Part shown: positions 1-11,200 of the stretch, one piece after another
Numbering within the stretch: the stretch's first letter is position 1
How the letters are laid out: the number at the start of each line of letters is the position of its first letter
NCBI GenBank assembly: GCA_009193035.1
Contig: SWDT01000001.1
Span: 310,001-374,000 of the forward strand
Reading direction: 5' to 3'
DNA: 64,000 nt
From: Halicephalobus mephisto
Taxonomy: Eukaryota > Nematoda > Chromadorea > Rhabditida > Panagrolaimidae
Notes under the pieces: generated by a model
Seen by the model: only the letters and a program-made list of their open reading frames with translations
The model's database searches: none
What the model was told of the DNA's origin: nothing
Made by a program: the position numbers and the translations under genes

Positions 1-2374
1 GTTGTTTACACTAATGAACTCAAAGTTTGCGAACATAACGATATTATCCATCATGTTGAGTATGATTTCTATAGTCAACGATTGGCTCTCGTGTCCAGCG
101 ACAAAATAGTGTCTGTATATACTAAGATGTCTGAGAATAAAGGCTGGGCAAAAACCGGCATGTTTAAGGTAAGTATATGGTAATTTGCCGTGATTAGTTA
201 CAGTTTTAGGTGAATGGCGGAGCAACATGGCGGATCCGATGGGCTCATCCGAGTTACGGACAAGTCCTTGCGACGGCTTCTTTCGACGGCAATGTATTCA
301 TATTCCAAGAGACAGCAAAAAGTAAGTTTATTTCATATAATATTATTAAACGTCGTGTTTCAGTTAACTCGTGTCTAGATTCACAAAAGGAACAACTTAT
401 TCAATGTGAATGGAAGCAACGGGCCCATATCCCCTCCTTCCCCCCGGCCAGCGTCACTGATATCCGGTTTGTCCCTCACTTTTTCGGTCTTCTTCTCGGT
501 GCTTGTGATTCAAGAGGCTTTGTGACGGTGTATGAATGCCAAAATGTGCTGAATCTGGATATCTGGAGTCCCATTATGAACTTGTCTGCGTTCGAATACG
601 GATGTCGAGCGCTGGCCTTCAGTACTGACAGATTCAACACTCTTCTGATTGCGACTTGTACCGATGACGATCGTGCCAGGGCTGATCGTCAAGTTGCGAT
701 ATTTCCTTTCGTAAGGAACTGTGATGCCGATGTTCCGCCGCCGGATATCACTTATCTCTATCCTACAGCTGAACTGAGTGTGCATCTACCACCGACGGAC
801 CTCGAATTCTCCCCCACTGGAGCTTATGCATTCCAACGTTTGGCAATTGCAGTGGGACCATGTATTGTGTTATTCCATGTCAATACTGTACCTCTCGAGA
901 AGTCCGCACATTGCTCAGATTCCCCTTTGAGTACTATTTCTGAATCCAGTGTGAATACTGTGGTCATGGCTCCTAAGATAAGTATCACGAATGCAAAGTC
1001 AGATGGAGAGGACCAGAACGAAGATTCGACTCTGAGTTCGCTGAAGATAGAGTCGTCCACTTCGAACGACTTTTTCGCCGTGGACTCCAAGGGAAACCAT
1101 TCAGCGAAGGGACAGTACCAGTTATCTGACAAAGGACCTAGAAAGTCCGTCCAATTCAAAATGGATTCAAACTCGACCCAAAATGTCCCCAAATCCCCTA
1201 AAGATGACGCTGATCCTGAATTAGTGAAAATTAAACCATCATTGAAGAAATCAAAACCAGGAAAATCCGAGGATGGACAATTTAAACATGAAGAAATCGC
1301 TCAAATGAAGGGTTTACACAGGAAGTCAAGAGGATCCGAGTCTATGGAAGTCGAGGCATCTGCTTCTGATGAAATCACTTCTCCGAGTCCGATTCAGGAT
1401 GAATCGTCAACTCCGACATCTCGACCGATCGACATTGTTCAGAGACAGTCTTCACCAGCTGCTAAAGGTGAAGATGAAGAGAAAGCTGATGAAGCGGATT
1501 CTGAGACATCTGATGCACCTACAGGACAGAAGACAACTTCCGACCACCGCACGAAGGAGTCCCAACAAGGAGAATACGTTTTTGATTCCCAAGGGATTTA
1601 CACTACATTCCAGCCTATTGGACCTGAAATGGTTTTCGAACAACAACAATCAGCCTCTTCTCCGCAAAGGAAACCGAAAACAAGGACGATATTCGGAGAC
1701 GACGATTTCGATTCCCCTTTCGTTATGCCGAGGATAACCTCGAAAAAACAGGAATCACGATCTAGTTCAGCATTGAATAAAACCCCAGAAACTCTCGGAA
1801 GTCCTCAAATCACTTCTAAAGATAGACACAGACATATGAAGATGAAGAAGAAACGTCATCAAGTCGACAACGACGACAAGGACCTTGGGAATCTGTCTAG
1901 TTCGTCCAGTGATTCAAACTCAAAAATAGGAAGGAATCTTAAGAAACACAATTTCGAGAAAATCCCCTCTCAACATACTACGACTGAATTCAGATTGGTT
2001 GATGGAAAGTACGAATCTGCAGTTATCAAGGTGAATTCTGCCGAAGGTCCACGTCGTTCGAGTTTCGGAAATGAGAACGAAGATGACTTGGATCAAGTGA
2101 AAATCATAACTTTGAGACAAGCTATTCTTCGAGCTGGAAAGTCACAGGTTAATCTTTTTTGTTTCAAAGCTGTTTTGTAAATAAATTTTTTCAGACGAAG
2201 CGGATTTCCTTCAATCATACTGGTAGTCTCATTACGGCTGTTTACGCTGATGGACGAGTGAAGATATGGAAGAGGATAACGCCCGTGATGTGGCGAGTCG
2301 AGAGCGTTATTAACCCCCCTCTGGTCAAAGGTCGGGAGGAGTTGTCTGTGTCTTCCGAAGGCGCTTATTATTGA
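1..2374 (+). CDS. SEH1: SEH1-type WD40 nucleoporin with a long disordered insertion (5' partial)
   Basis: Four exons: 1-168, 210-321, 364-2147 and 2195-2374, separated by introns of 41, 42 and 47 nt; about 747 residues are visible and the N-terminus lies before the window. Similarity to Seh1 (a Y-complex nucleoporin also found in the GATOR2/SEA complex) runs blade by blade: DIIHHVEYDF, SSDKIVSVY, ATWRIRWAHPSYGQVLA, SVTDIRFVPHFFGLLLGACD, NVLNLDIWS, and a last blade with SFNHTGSLITAVYADGRVKIW. Between the fifth blade and the last one there is a roughly 350-residue Ser/Lys/Glu-rich low-complexity stretch (about nt 900-1970) that Seh1 proteins normally lack. The 42-nt second intron is a multiple of three and has no stop, so a naive ORF reads through it. 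The family call is confident; whether the insertion is retained in mature mRNA is inferred from the single open exon. Confidence 0.82.
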
Positions 2375-2798
2375 TAGATCTCTTCGGTATCTGTGGAAAT
2401 TCAGGGTAAATAAAATCTGCATATATGACGAAATTTAAATATGTTGAAATCATTTTTTACTTGCCATTTTTCGTTGTTTATAAATAGAAATGCATGTATA
2501 AACAGAAATTGAAATCCGAACTTGGTTTTTCCGCCGACACGTGTCCTCGGTTTCTTCATTATATCGCGCCCGTTTTTTCGTTTCTTGAATCTCCCGTTAT
2601 TTGGTCGACGCATTATTGAGCAACGGGACAGTTACCGGGGCTTATCAAAACGGGAATCAATGATCTGTCGCTTCCAACGTTCAAAGGCCGTGTTCTTTCT
2701 TATTCTCGAAACCGTCTTTTTTCTTTAGAGAACGTTATTTATACTTGTGATTTTAGCAGTGTTTAGTAAATATCCATTTTAGGAATTAAGGACGGAAA
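2375..2798. other. Intergenic, SEH1 3' flank and PGM2 promoter
   Basis: No convincing coding sequence. An AT-rich 3' flank is followed by a GC-richer stretch (about 2530-2660) and an acceptor-like site (ATCCATTTTAG, ending at 2782) 16 nt before the PGM2 start. That site could be a spliced-leader trans-splice acceptor or a promoter-proximal cis acceptor. A 68-codon open frame at 2522-2728 has no family resemblance and is treated as chance. Confidence 0.5.
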
Positions 2799-5103
2799 AT
2801 GAGTACTATCGAACAATTGGCTGAGAACTACCTCCTTTGGGACAAGGTATGCTTTCTGTTTCGCAATCGACGTGGGTGGTCCTCGTGCGCTGTTTTTTTA
2901 TAAATAAATAAATAAAATTTTAGGATGAGAAAACTCGTTCTCAAATCCAAGCCTTAGTTGACCAAGGGGATAAGGAGGGATTAACTGCTCGATTGTCTGG
3001 GAAACTTGCTTTTGGAACTGCCGGAATCCGAGCGAGAGTTGAAGGAGGTTTTACAAGATTAAACAACCTCACTGTTATCCAAATTACTCATGGATTTGCT
3101 CGTCATATGAGAAATGTCTTTGGAAATGGAAAAATCAGTGTCGCTATTGGATACGATGGTCGTTTTGATAGTAAACGTTTTGCGGAATATGCATCCAACG
3201 TGTTTATCCAAAATGGGATCGGCGTTTATCTTTTCTCCCGTGTTGTTCCGACTCCAGTAACAGCATTTGCTACGACTGCTCTCAAATGTGAAGCCGGATT
3301 AATGGTCACTGCATCTCACAATCCAAAGGAAGATAATGGATATAAAGCTTATTGGTCCAATGGAGCTCAGGTTGGTTTTTATTTAGCACTTTATCGAACG
3401 TTTTTCAAAGCAATTACAATATAGGATTTACGACATTATATATTCAAACTTGGACTCCTCTATTGTTTGGTTTTTATATGAATCGAATTAATTACAAAAT
3501 TTTACAAATCCCGTTCTGAAACATATTCATGTGGGATATCCTTCGATTCTTCATTTTATCAATATTTCAATATAAATGTCTAAATACTTGGAGGAAAACT
3601 CGATTAGAAGTTATTTTTATATAAACTTATCCAAAAATCGAGATCAGTCTAAAAAAGACTCGCACTGGCATGCAAATTGTTTGATATTTTATATCAATTT
3701 TAACTCTTTATATTTTATATAAATTTCAATTTTCAATATTTTATATCAATTTTAATCCTTTGTATTTTGTATCAATTTTGATTTTCAGATAATTGCTCCA
3801 CATGATGTGGAGATTTGTCGTCTTGCATATGCTGAACCTCAGCCGAAGGACGAATACTGGAATAAGGATTCTATTTACCAAAGTCCTCTGCTTCAATCCG
3901 CAGATCCAGCGATTGATCAGTACTTCGAGGCCGAGCTGAAACGTGTTTTGTTCAAAGACATAAATTCTAAAACTCCGTTGAAGTTCACTTATTCGGCGTT
4001 CCATGGGGTTGGATACGAATGTACAAAACGAATGTTTGAGGGTTACGGATTTCGTAAAGAAAACTTTATTTCTGTTAAACGTCAACAAGATCCAGATCCT
4101 ACGTTCTCGACTGTGCCTTTTCCAAATCCAGAAGAAGGCGCGAAAGTTTTAAAATTATGTTTTGAAACAGCGGATGAAAATGGATCAACAGTGATTTTGG
4201 CGAATGATCCAGATGCGGACAGGATTCAACTAGCCGAAAAACAGTCCAAGTAAGGTTTTGTTGGAAATTTTAATAAAATGTATTTTTAGCGGTGAATGGA
4301 AAGTATTTACTGGAAATGAAATGGGTACCTTGTTGACTTGGTGGGTTTGGAAAAATTGGAGAGAACGAAATCCTAATGCTGACTTGTCTAAAACTTGGAT
4401 CCTCAATAGTGCTGTCTCTAGTCAAGTCGTCAAGACTATTGCTGGAGTAGAAGGATTCCAGAATAGAACAACTTTGACAGGATTCAAATGGATGGGTAAT
4501 TTGGCTTGTGAACTCCGAGATCAAGGAGATGAAATTATTTTGGCTTGGGAGGAATCCATCGGTTTCATGCCAGGGAGTTCTTTGGATAAAGATGGCGTTA
4601 TTGCTGCTGCTATGTTTGCCGAACTTGCTGCATGGCTTGAGACTCAAGGACAGTCGTTCGCGAGTCAGTTACTTTTACTTTATAAAAAGTATGGATTTCA
4701 TCTTGTGAAGAGTTCTTACTTCTTGGTCCCCAATCCTGGAGTTACTAAACAACTTTTCTCCGATCTTCGAGCTGATCTGAAATATCCATCTGCTATTGGA
4801 AATGAAAAAGTCAAATTTGTTCGTGATTTGACGACTGGATATGACAACCAGCAGAAGGACAACAAGGCCATTCTTCCCTTGAGCACCTCTTCGGAAATGG
4901 TCACCTTCACTCTCGAAAATGGGTCCATTGCTACTCTTAGAGCCAGCGGAACGGAACCGAAAATTAAGTACTACATAGAGCTCATTACTGAACCTGGCAA
5001 GGAGGACGTGAAGGAAGTCTTGAATGAGTTGAATCAGTTGGAATGTGACGTCATTGAAACCCTTCTTCAACCTCAGAAGTATAATCTTATTGCTCGTTCT
5101 TAG
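2799..5103 (+). CDS. PGM2: Phosphoglucomutase-2 / phosphopentomutase
   Basis: Four exons (2799-2846, 2924-3370, 3789-4249, 4290-5103) encode about 589 residues, close to PGM2 of other animals (about 610). It is a cytosolic alpha-D-phosphohexomutase that interconverts sugar 1- and 5/6-phosphates, linking ribose 5-phosphate and glucose phosphates. All four family signatures are visible: the phosphoserine loop TASHNP (Ser about 147), the metal-binding loop NDPDADR (about 305), the sugar-recognition segment EESIGFM and the phosphate-binding RASGTEPKIKYY near the C-terminus. The start gives the expected N-terminal helix and lies 16 nt after a TTTTAG site. The last intron is 40 nt and rejoins the frame as Ser-Asn-Gly-Glu, as in relatives. 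Intron 2 is unusually long (418 nt) and AT-rich, with short runs of ATTTTATATCAATTTT. Confidence 0.93.
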
Positions 5104-5240
5104 AGTTAATATTATAATTTGAATATATTTTGTTAGAGTACATAATTAAAGGGATCATTATTTGTGGTTTGTGATTGATAAGAAATGATGTCTGATTTAT
5201 ATATCCTATCAGTTGTTGTTCTTTCTTGTGTCATTCAGCG

Positions 5241-8209
5241 ATGTACAGACCAAGATGGCGGAATAATTTCCTGCTTTCTCGATTTGAAAGTTTTGAGAAC
5301 ATAGCTGGAGATCAGAGGAAACTCATAACATTGATATTGATCACGACGACTTTGAGTATCCTTCCTGTTGGATATCATATTATTGTACTTAATGTTCCTA
5401 GTGTAGTTATTCAGGTGGAATTTTTTAGGATAATGATTTTTAAATTTTTTATTGATTTTTGTAGGATGGAATTGCTAGACGTTTATTTAATGAAGAAAAA
5501 ATAACAACTTCTAAAAGTACGATGGACATATTGTGGTTAGTGATGTTTTATATTTAATGGAGTACTAATGGGGTAAGGAAGGGATTGAAGATTATTTTAT
5601 ATGGAAAAAGTAGATTTTTTTGATCTTTGTAGTTTGAAGATTTCGAAATAGCACGAAACAATCCTCGTGTCGGTTAGTTCTTTCCTTGGGAATTTCCCCA
5701 AGTACAGCCTTATCACATATCGTCATCAACAGAACTCTTCATTTTGAGCTGATTTTGAATTAATTCAAGTTTGAAAATTCAGAAGATTCAGATTCAAATC
5801 GAACTGTTAAATTCGAAATTATGAAACTTTGGATTTTAATTGAACTTTTTTGAAATTGAAGGGTTTGAATTATATAAATTCAAGTTCGAAGATTCAGAAG
5901 ATTCGGATTCAAACTGAATTGTTAAGTTCGAAATGATGAAACTTTGGATTTGACCTAAACAGTTTGAAATTCTGAAAGATTTAAAATCGAATTGAATTAA
6001 TTCGAGTTTGAAAATTCAGAAGATTCAGATTCAAATCGAACTGTTAAGTTCCAAATTATGAAACTTTGGATTTTAATTGAACTTTTTTGAAATTGAAGGG
6101 TTTGAATTATATGAATTCAAGTTCGAAAATTCAGAAGATTCAGATTAAAACTGAATTGTTAAGTTTGAAATTATGAAACTTTGGATTTTAATTGAACTTT
6201 TTTGAAATAGAAAGTTCCGAAAAATCAACAGCTTTGGTTATTAATGGATATTTTTAAGGGCATTTATTGTGTCATGTCAGTCAATTGGAGCTCTGGTTGG
6301 CTGTTTCTTGCTTCCGAAGATTCAACGATCCTTCGGCACGAAAAAAGCTCTGATGTTAATCAATAACGGAATTCTTCTGATTTCTAGTTTCTTCTTATTT
6401 ATCGCATTTTATGTGAACACTTTGTTTTTTCTCATCACTGGGAGGATTCTGGTGGGTGTCTACACTGGGATCGGATCAGCTTTGGTTCCGATTTATATCC
6501 AAGAACTGGCTCCGAAGACCATCAAAGGAACCTTGAGCTGCTTCGTCCATGTCGGTGTGTGTATCGGGAGTGCCGCAGGGAGTTTCCTTTCGATCACGTG
6601 GATTCTCGGAGGACCGACTACTTGGAACTTTCTCTTGGCAATACCCGCGATTTGTGGTCTTATTCAAATCGGTATTTCTCGATATATCCCTGATTCTCCA
6701 AATTACTTCCTTCAAAAAGGAGACAAACCCAGTGCTGCTGAATCCATCAAGTAAATTTTTTTTGTAATTTTTAAAATATTTTTTTTTCAGATATTATTAT
6801 AATTTCGACGATTTTGACGATGATGTTGCAATTCAAGAATATAAAAATTTAGTAACAAAAACAGTTCCTCAGATATCCTTCTGGAAAGCCATGGAAGATG
6901 AACAAACACGTCAAGGGATATGTCTCGGGATAATCATCAGCGCTTCCCAGATCTTCAGCGGATCTATGGGTGCCATATCCTACTCCACATCGTAAGTTTG
7001 GGATTTTTTAAAATAACTATTGAATTCGATTATGTGATATTTATGTTCCAATTTTAACAATTTTAAGTCAGAAATTAAAAATTAATTTTAAATAACTACT
7101 TTTATATGGAATTTTCCAAATTATTTTAGGTAAATTTTCACTTTTTGAGGTTTTTATAATTGAGGATTAGTCTTCAGAATTCAGAATCAAAAATTCTGAA
7201 AACCAAGTTTTAATTTCGGATTCAGAATTCACAAATCTGACTACTCTATTATAAGTACTTTTTGTTCTACTTTAAGGATATTTAAAAAGTTCTAAAATCA
7301 GAATCAGAAACTAATCTTCGGAATCAAAAATTCTGAAGATCAAGTTCTAATTTAAAATTCAGAATTCACAAATCTGACTACTCTATTATAAGTACTTTTT
7401 GCTCAATTCTAACCCTAGAATTGGAATATAAATTTTTAAGAAATAAATGTTGTACTACGATTAAATCTGGAAAATTGCAGGATGTTCTCGGCAGTTTCAT
7501 TCGCGAGTTTTCTGATTCCGTTCGTGCCTACCCTTGGGAGTCTCGCGTCTATCTTCCTGACCCTTCCGTCGTTCAGATGGGTGGAAACATGCGGTCGGAA
7601 GCCGTTGTTGATACGGTCATTAATATTGTGTGCAGTGTCACAGTATCTGATGTTGATATTTTCGTTGTTGGCGGAAGCAGTTCCGGAAAGCTGGGGTTCT
7701 GTCGGATTCGCGATTGCTTTCGTCATCTTCGGACTTGGTTATGTAAGTTCTACATTATCTAAATTCATAATCGATATATTTAGAACCTCGGTGTAGGACC
7801 AATTTCGTATTTTATTCCTGTGGAAATCGTCCCGGGGAACTCCAGCGGAGTCGCTCTGGCCATCGCGGTCTCCGTCAACTGGTTCTGTTCATTGATTTCC
7901 AACTTGCTGTATTATCCCTTAATCGAATCAGTCGGTGCTTATTCTTATTTGCTCTTCGCTTTGCCGACGTATGTTTTTAATTTTTTTCTATATTAATTAT
8001 TTAATTACAGAACCATAGCGGTGTTTGTTTTATATAAAAAGTTGCCGGAGAACATCGGTCATCCTAAAATCGTGTCCGGAGAGCTCGTCCTGACCTGTAA
8101 TGTTTCTGATTACTTCATCGACGAAGAGGATTCCTCGGCTTATGGAACGTTCGACACAACTGTTAATAACTCTGTCAAATCTTCAAGACCGAGCACAAGT
8201 TCGAGGTAA
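5241..8209 (+). CDS. MFS sugar transporter (GLUT/SLC2-like)
   Basis: Seven exons: 5241-5414, 5465-5535, 6259-6750, 6791-6991, 7481-7742, 7784-7968 and 8011-8209, all with GT-AG borders and matching phase. The protein has the 12-helix SLC2 plan. Features include a first helix after GDQRKLITL, the segment LWAFIVSCQSIGALVG, a helix 4 region with GRILVGVYTGIGSALVPIYIQELAP (matching the GRF/GLxTG..P.Y..E..P motif), the helix 7-8 loop with ETCGRKPL in place of the usual ER.GRR, and a PISYFIPVEI segment resembling helix 10 of GLUTs. It should act at the plasma or an internal membrane as a facilitative hexose or related carrier; substrate cannot be assigned. The start ATG is 2 nt after a TTCAG acceptor-like site, as for a trans-spliced mRNA. 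Introns 2 and 4 are filled with repeats. The stop is 7 bp from the stop of the converging minus-strand gene. Confidence 0.85.
5762..6211 (+). repeat. Four tandem copies of a ~117 bp repeat inside an intron
   Basis: Within the 723-nt second intron of the sugar transporter, units start near 5762, 5877, 5999 and 6114 (spacings 115, 122 and 115 bp). Each opens with AATTCAAGTT-type sequence followed by CGAAAATTCAGAAGATTCAG and contains TATGAAACTTTGGATTT. The third unit border is the most diverged. No coding potential. Confidence 0.85.
7033..7454 (+). mobile_element. 422 bp MITE-like element, copy 1 (intronic)
   Basis: This fills most of the 489-nt fourth intron of the sugar transporter. A second copy of exactly the same length lies at 39346-39767 in an intron of TMEM231. 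The better preserved second copy begins TGTGACATTTAT and ends ATAAATGTCACA, a perfect 12-bp terminal inverted repeat; this copy has TGTGATATTTAT and a decayed right end. Two internal repeats of about 150 bp share CACAAATCTGACTACTCTAT. No transposase, so non-autonomous. Confidence 0.8.
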
Positions 8210-8216
8210 TTTTAAT

Positions 8217-11200
8217 CTATGGAAATCCACAATGAACTTCTAAAGAAATCTTCTCTAATAAACATCGATCTGAACGCCAGATAAACCACTTTCCAGAATC
8301 CTCAACTAGTTCACTATCGTAAGAATAGAATCTGACACATCTGTGGTTCCAGTGCGGGGATTTGGAAATGACGGAATCTCGGTCCGCTCCAACGCAGTCG
8401 ATGTCACAAGAAGACCGATTTTTGACTGAAATATTCGTTATTTTTATTTAAATAATTAAAGAAACGCGTTTTGGACGGGGTATTTTAATGTTTTTCGGAT
8501 GTGTTAGAATAGAAAACAGAAGTATATTAATAACTTTTACCAGAACAATAAGACAGATAACAATTACGGAGTGAGCTCACTTGTGCGAAAAAAGTCTGGA
8601 CAGTCCAGACTCGTTTTCGCATAAGTGACCCCAAAACGCCAAACTGAATGACAATTTCGTGTTGGGTCCTCATTTCCTTCTTTATTGCTTGTAATTTATT
8701 TAACCCTTAATATACCAACCCTCCTCCATCAACGTTGTTTACCAAGCTGGGGTCCTCACAGGACCCCACGGTTTTTTTAAAATTACTCAATTGTTTGATG
8801 CATTAGATGACTCAAATTATGCTTTTTGGATTGATTAACACTACGTTAGTGATTCAAGCGTTACTATTTTGTATATTAATTTAATTAACAAAAATAAACC
8901 AACAATAGGTACGGGATGTACAAAAAAATAGTATTTTTGACTTTAATTTTGTTATTCGAAAAGCTGTAAGGCAGATTTTTATGAATAACTAGAGTGTCTT
9001 ATAGGCATCTTTGAGGCTATAACTACCCCATGGGGGGCGCCCCTGGGGAAATTAGATCAAATCGGAGAAAGTTCTCCATACAAATTTTTCGAGATTTCTG
9101 CCAAAACTTCTTCTTAGTGAGTTGGTGTTGAGAAACGCTTTTGTGATTTTCAAAAAGCAGTTAGTGTAACTTACGTAACGATTTAAGCAATTTTTGATAG
9201 CTTTTCTGATGATTAGCCCTTATCAGCCCCATAGGGGCAAAACCGCATATTGGGAATAAAATTTTTGGACTGTGGGAGCTATTATCCACTTAAAGCTCTG
9301 TGTTTTAGTGAAGTTTTAGAATCCCAAGTGGCTTCTCAAAACAACTGAACGCAAAACGTAAAAAAATTAAGACTTTTTAAGGCAAAATTTTGTATGGAGA
9401 ACCTTCTCCGAGTTTATATAATTTCCGCAGGGGGCGCCCCCTAAAGACAACTTCAGCGTCAAAAGATGAGTTATAAACTACTCTAGTTATGTACAAAAAA
9501 TAAATTTTATAGCTCTTCATATAAAAAGTTAAGGCCAAAAATACTTTTTTCGTTCATCAATGGAATACCATGGATCTCAGCGAAATTTTAAATTTTTTAA
9601 ATATTTTTAATGAACATTATATAGGTCTGATTACACGATGTATATCTTAGGCTCATGAAGGACACATACAAAAAAGATAAACAAATTAGCTGTTATAGTT
9701 AAAGAACTATAACAAAAAATCGCCTTCTGGGGTCCTCCAGGGACCCCGCTTGGTATATAAGGGTTAAAATTGTGATTTTTTCTCTAATTCTTTCTTAGAT
9801 GATAGATTACTTTTAAATATGTTATTATCCATGAAATTGTAATTTTTTCTTGAATTTTTATCGTGATTTTCGTGTTTGTATTCAATTAGATGCTGTTTAC
9901 GAGCTTTCCGTCATTGATAGAAGACACTTTTTATTCTTCATTTTTCTCAGGTATTTGATATATGAAACTTTCTCACTTCGGTTTGAATTACTATGAGGTA
10001 AGTTTTTTATTATTGATAAGTTTAGTTAATCTTTAATTTTCAGATTTTTCATCCAAGTGTGCAATGGATTTTATATTACCTTTTTTTGAAAATGCTTTTC
10101 CGAATATAATTGTCTTCCAGTCATTACTGAGATGCAGCACAGGTTCCGATGATATCCCGTATACTGAATAAGGTTCTATTTACACAATGTCGGTACTTTA
10201 CACTCTCATTAAAAGGTCCTTAAATACTGATTGCGCGATGATGAAGCGGCTACGTTCTTTGTTATTCTAATATTGTTTGATTGTAAACTGTTGATGGTCA
10301 AAATAACTTTAGAATTTATAACTTTTTTAAAGCTTGACAATTTTTATATAGTGATATATACTTTTTGCTTCGTCCTCTTGGTTCAATCAACTTATACTCT
10401 TCGTAATTTTTTTTCAATAATTTTAGTTTCAAAACATGCCCTATGGAAATTCTATTAATTGGAACGAAGAGGCTATTAATTCTATCAAATATTATGTCGA
10501 TCATGGTGGCTCTTTTCACCGTTTGTCAAAGGACATCATCAGATTCTTAATATAGAAGTTGGACGATCGAGTTTGTACAACAAAATCAAAGAAATTAGAG
10601 CTTTATCTAAAGCACTAGAACAAAAATCTGCATCCAGTATTAACTCCACAGAATACACAATAGATGAAATACACAAGACGATGATTCATTTATCAGAACT
10701 TGTAAAAAAACTGGATAGCAAGAAACCACTATTAAAAGAAGGAAATTTCACTGCTGAAAATTCTGAATTAAAATTAAGTAATATTCCTGAAATTTCTCAT
10801 ATTAAAATTGATAACTTCGAGATGGACTTGAACACTCGCCTTTCAAGGACTTTGATTACAGTTAGAGATGATAAGAGTAATTTCTATCAATATGAAAGAG
10901 AAAAGTCGTAAAGAATCATTCATATTTTTACTGCATTGGATGTAAAAGCTCGAAAAACAATAAACTGGAGGATCTTGTGGATATTTATTTAATGGAATAT
11001 TTTACCTCAAGAAGAACAAGAATCACAATGTCAATTGTATTCCATTATCAAGTGATCAACGTGATTATGAACAATTGATTAGAGAAGCAAAATTGAAAAC
11101 TTTCAATGGAAGAGAACCTCACGAAACATACATGGAAGCCTGGAAGGTAGCAAAACAGTTCGCATCTGAAGAAAGATTTCCTGCTTATTTCGAGATAAGA

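Noticed and set aside
2522..2728. 68-codon plus-strand ORF before PGM2
   Set aside because: No family resemblance, sits in the promoter region, ends in a Phe/Leu run from T-rich DNA.
10231..10519. ORFs on both strands just inside the left MULE TIR
   Set aside because: Overlapping AT-rich frames without similarity; the transposase start at 10436 uses another frame.
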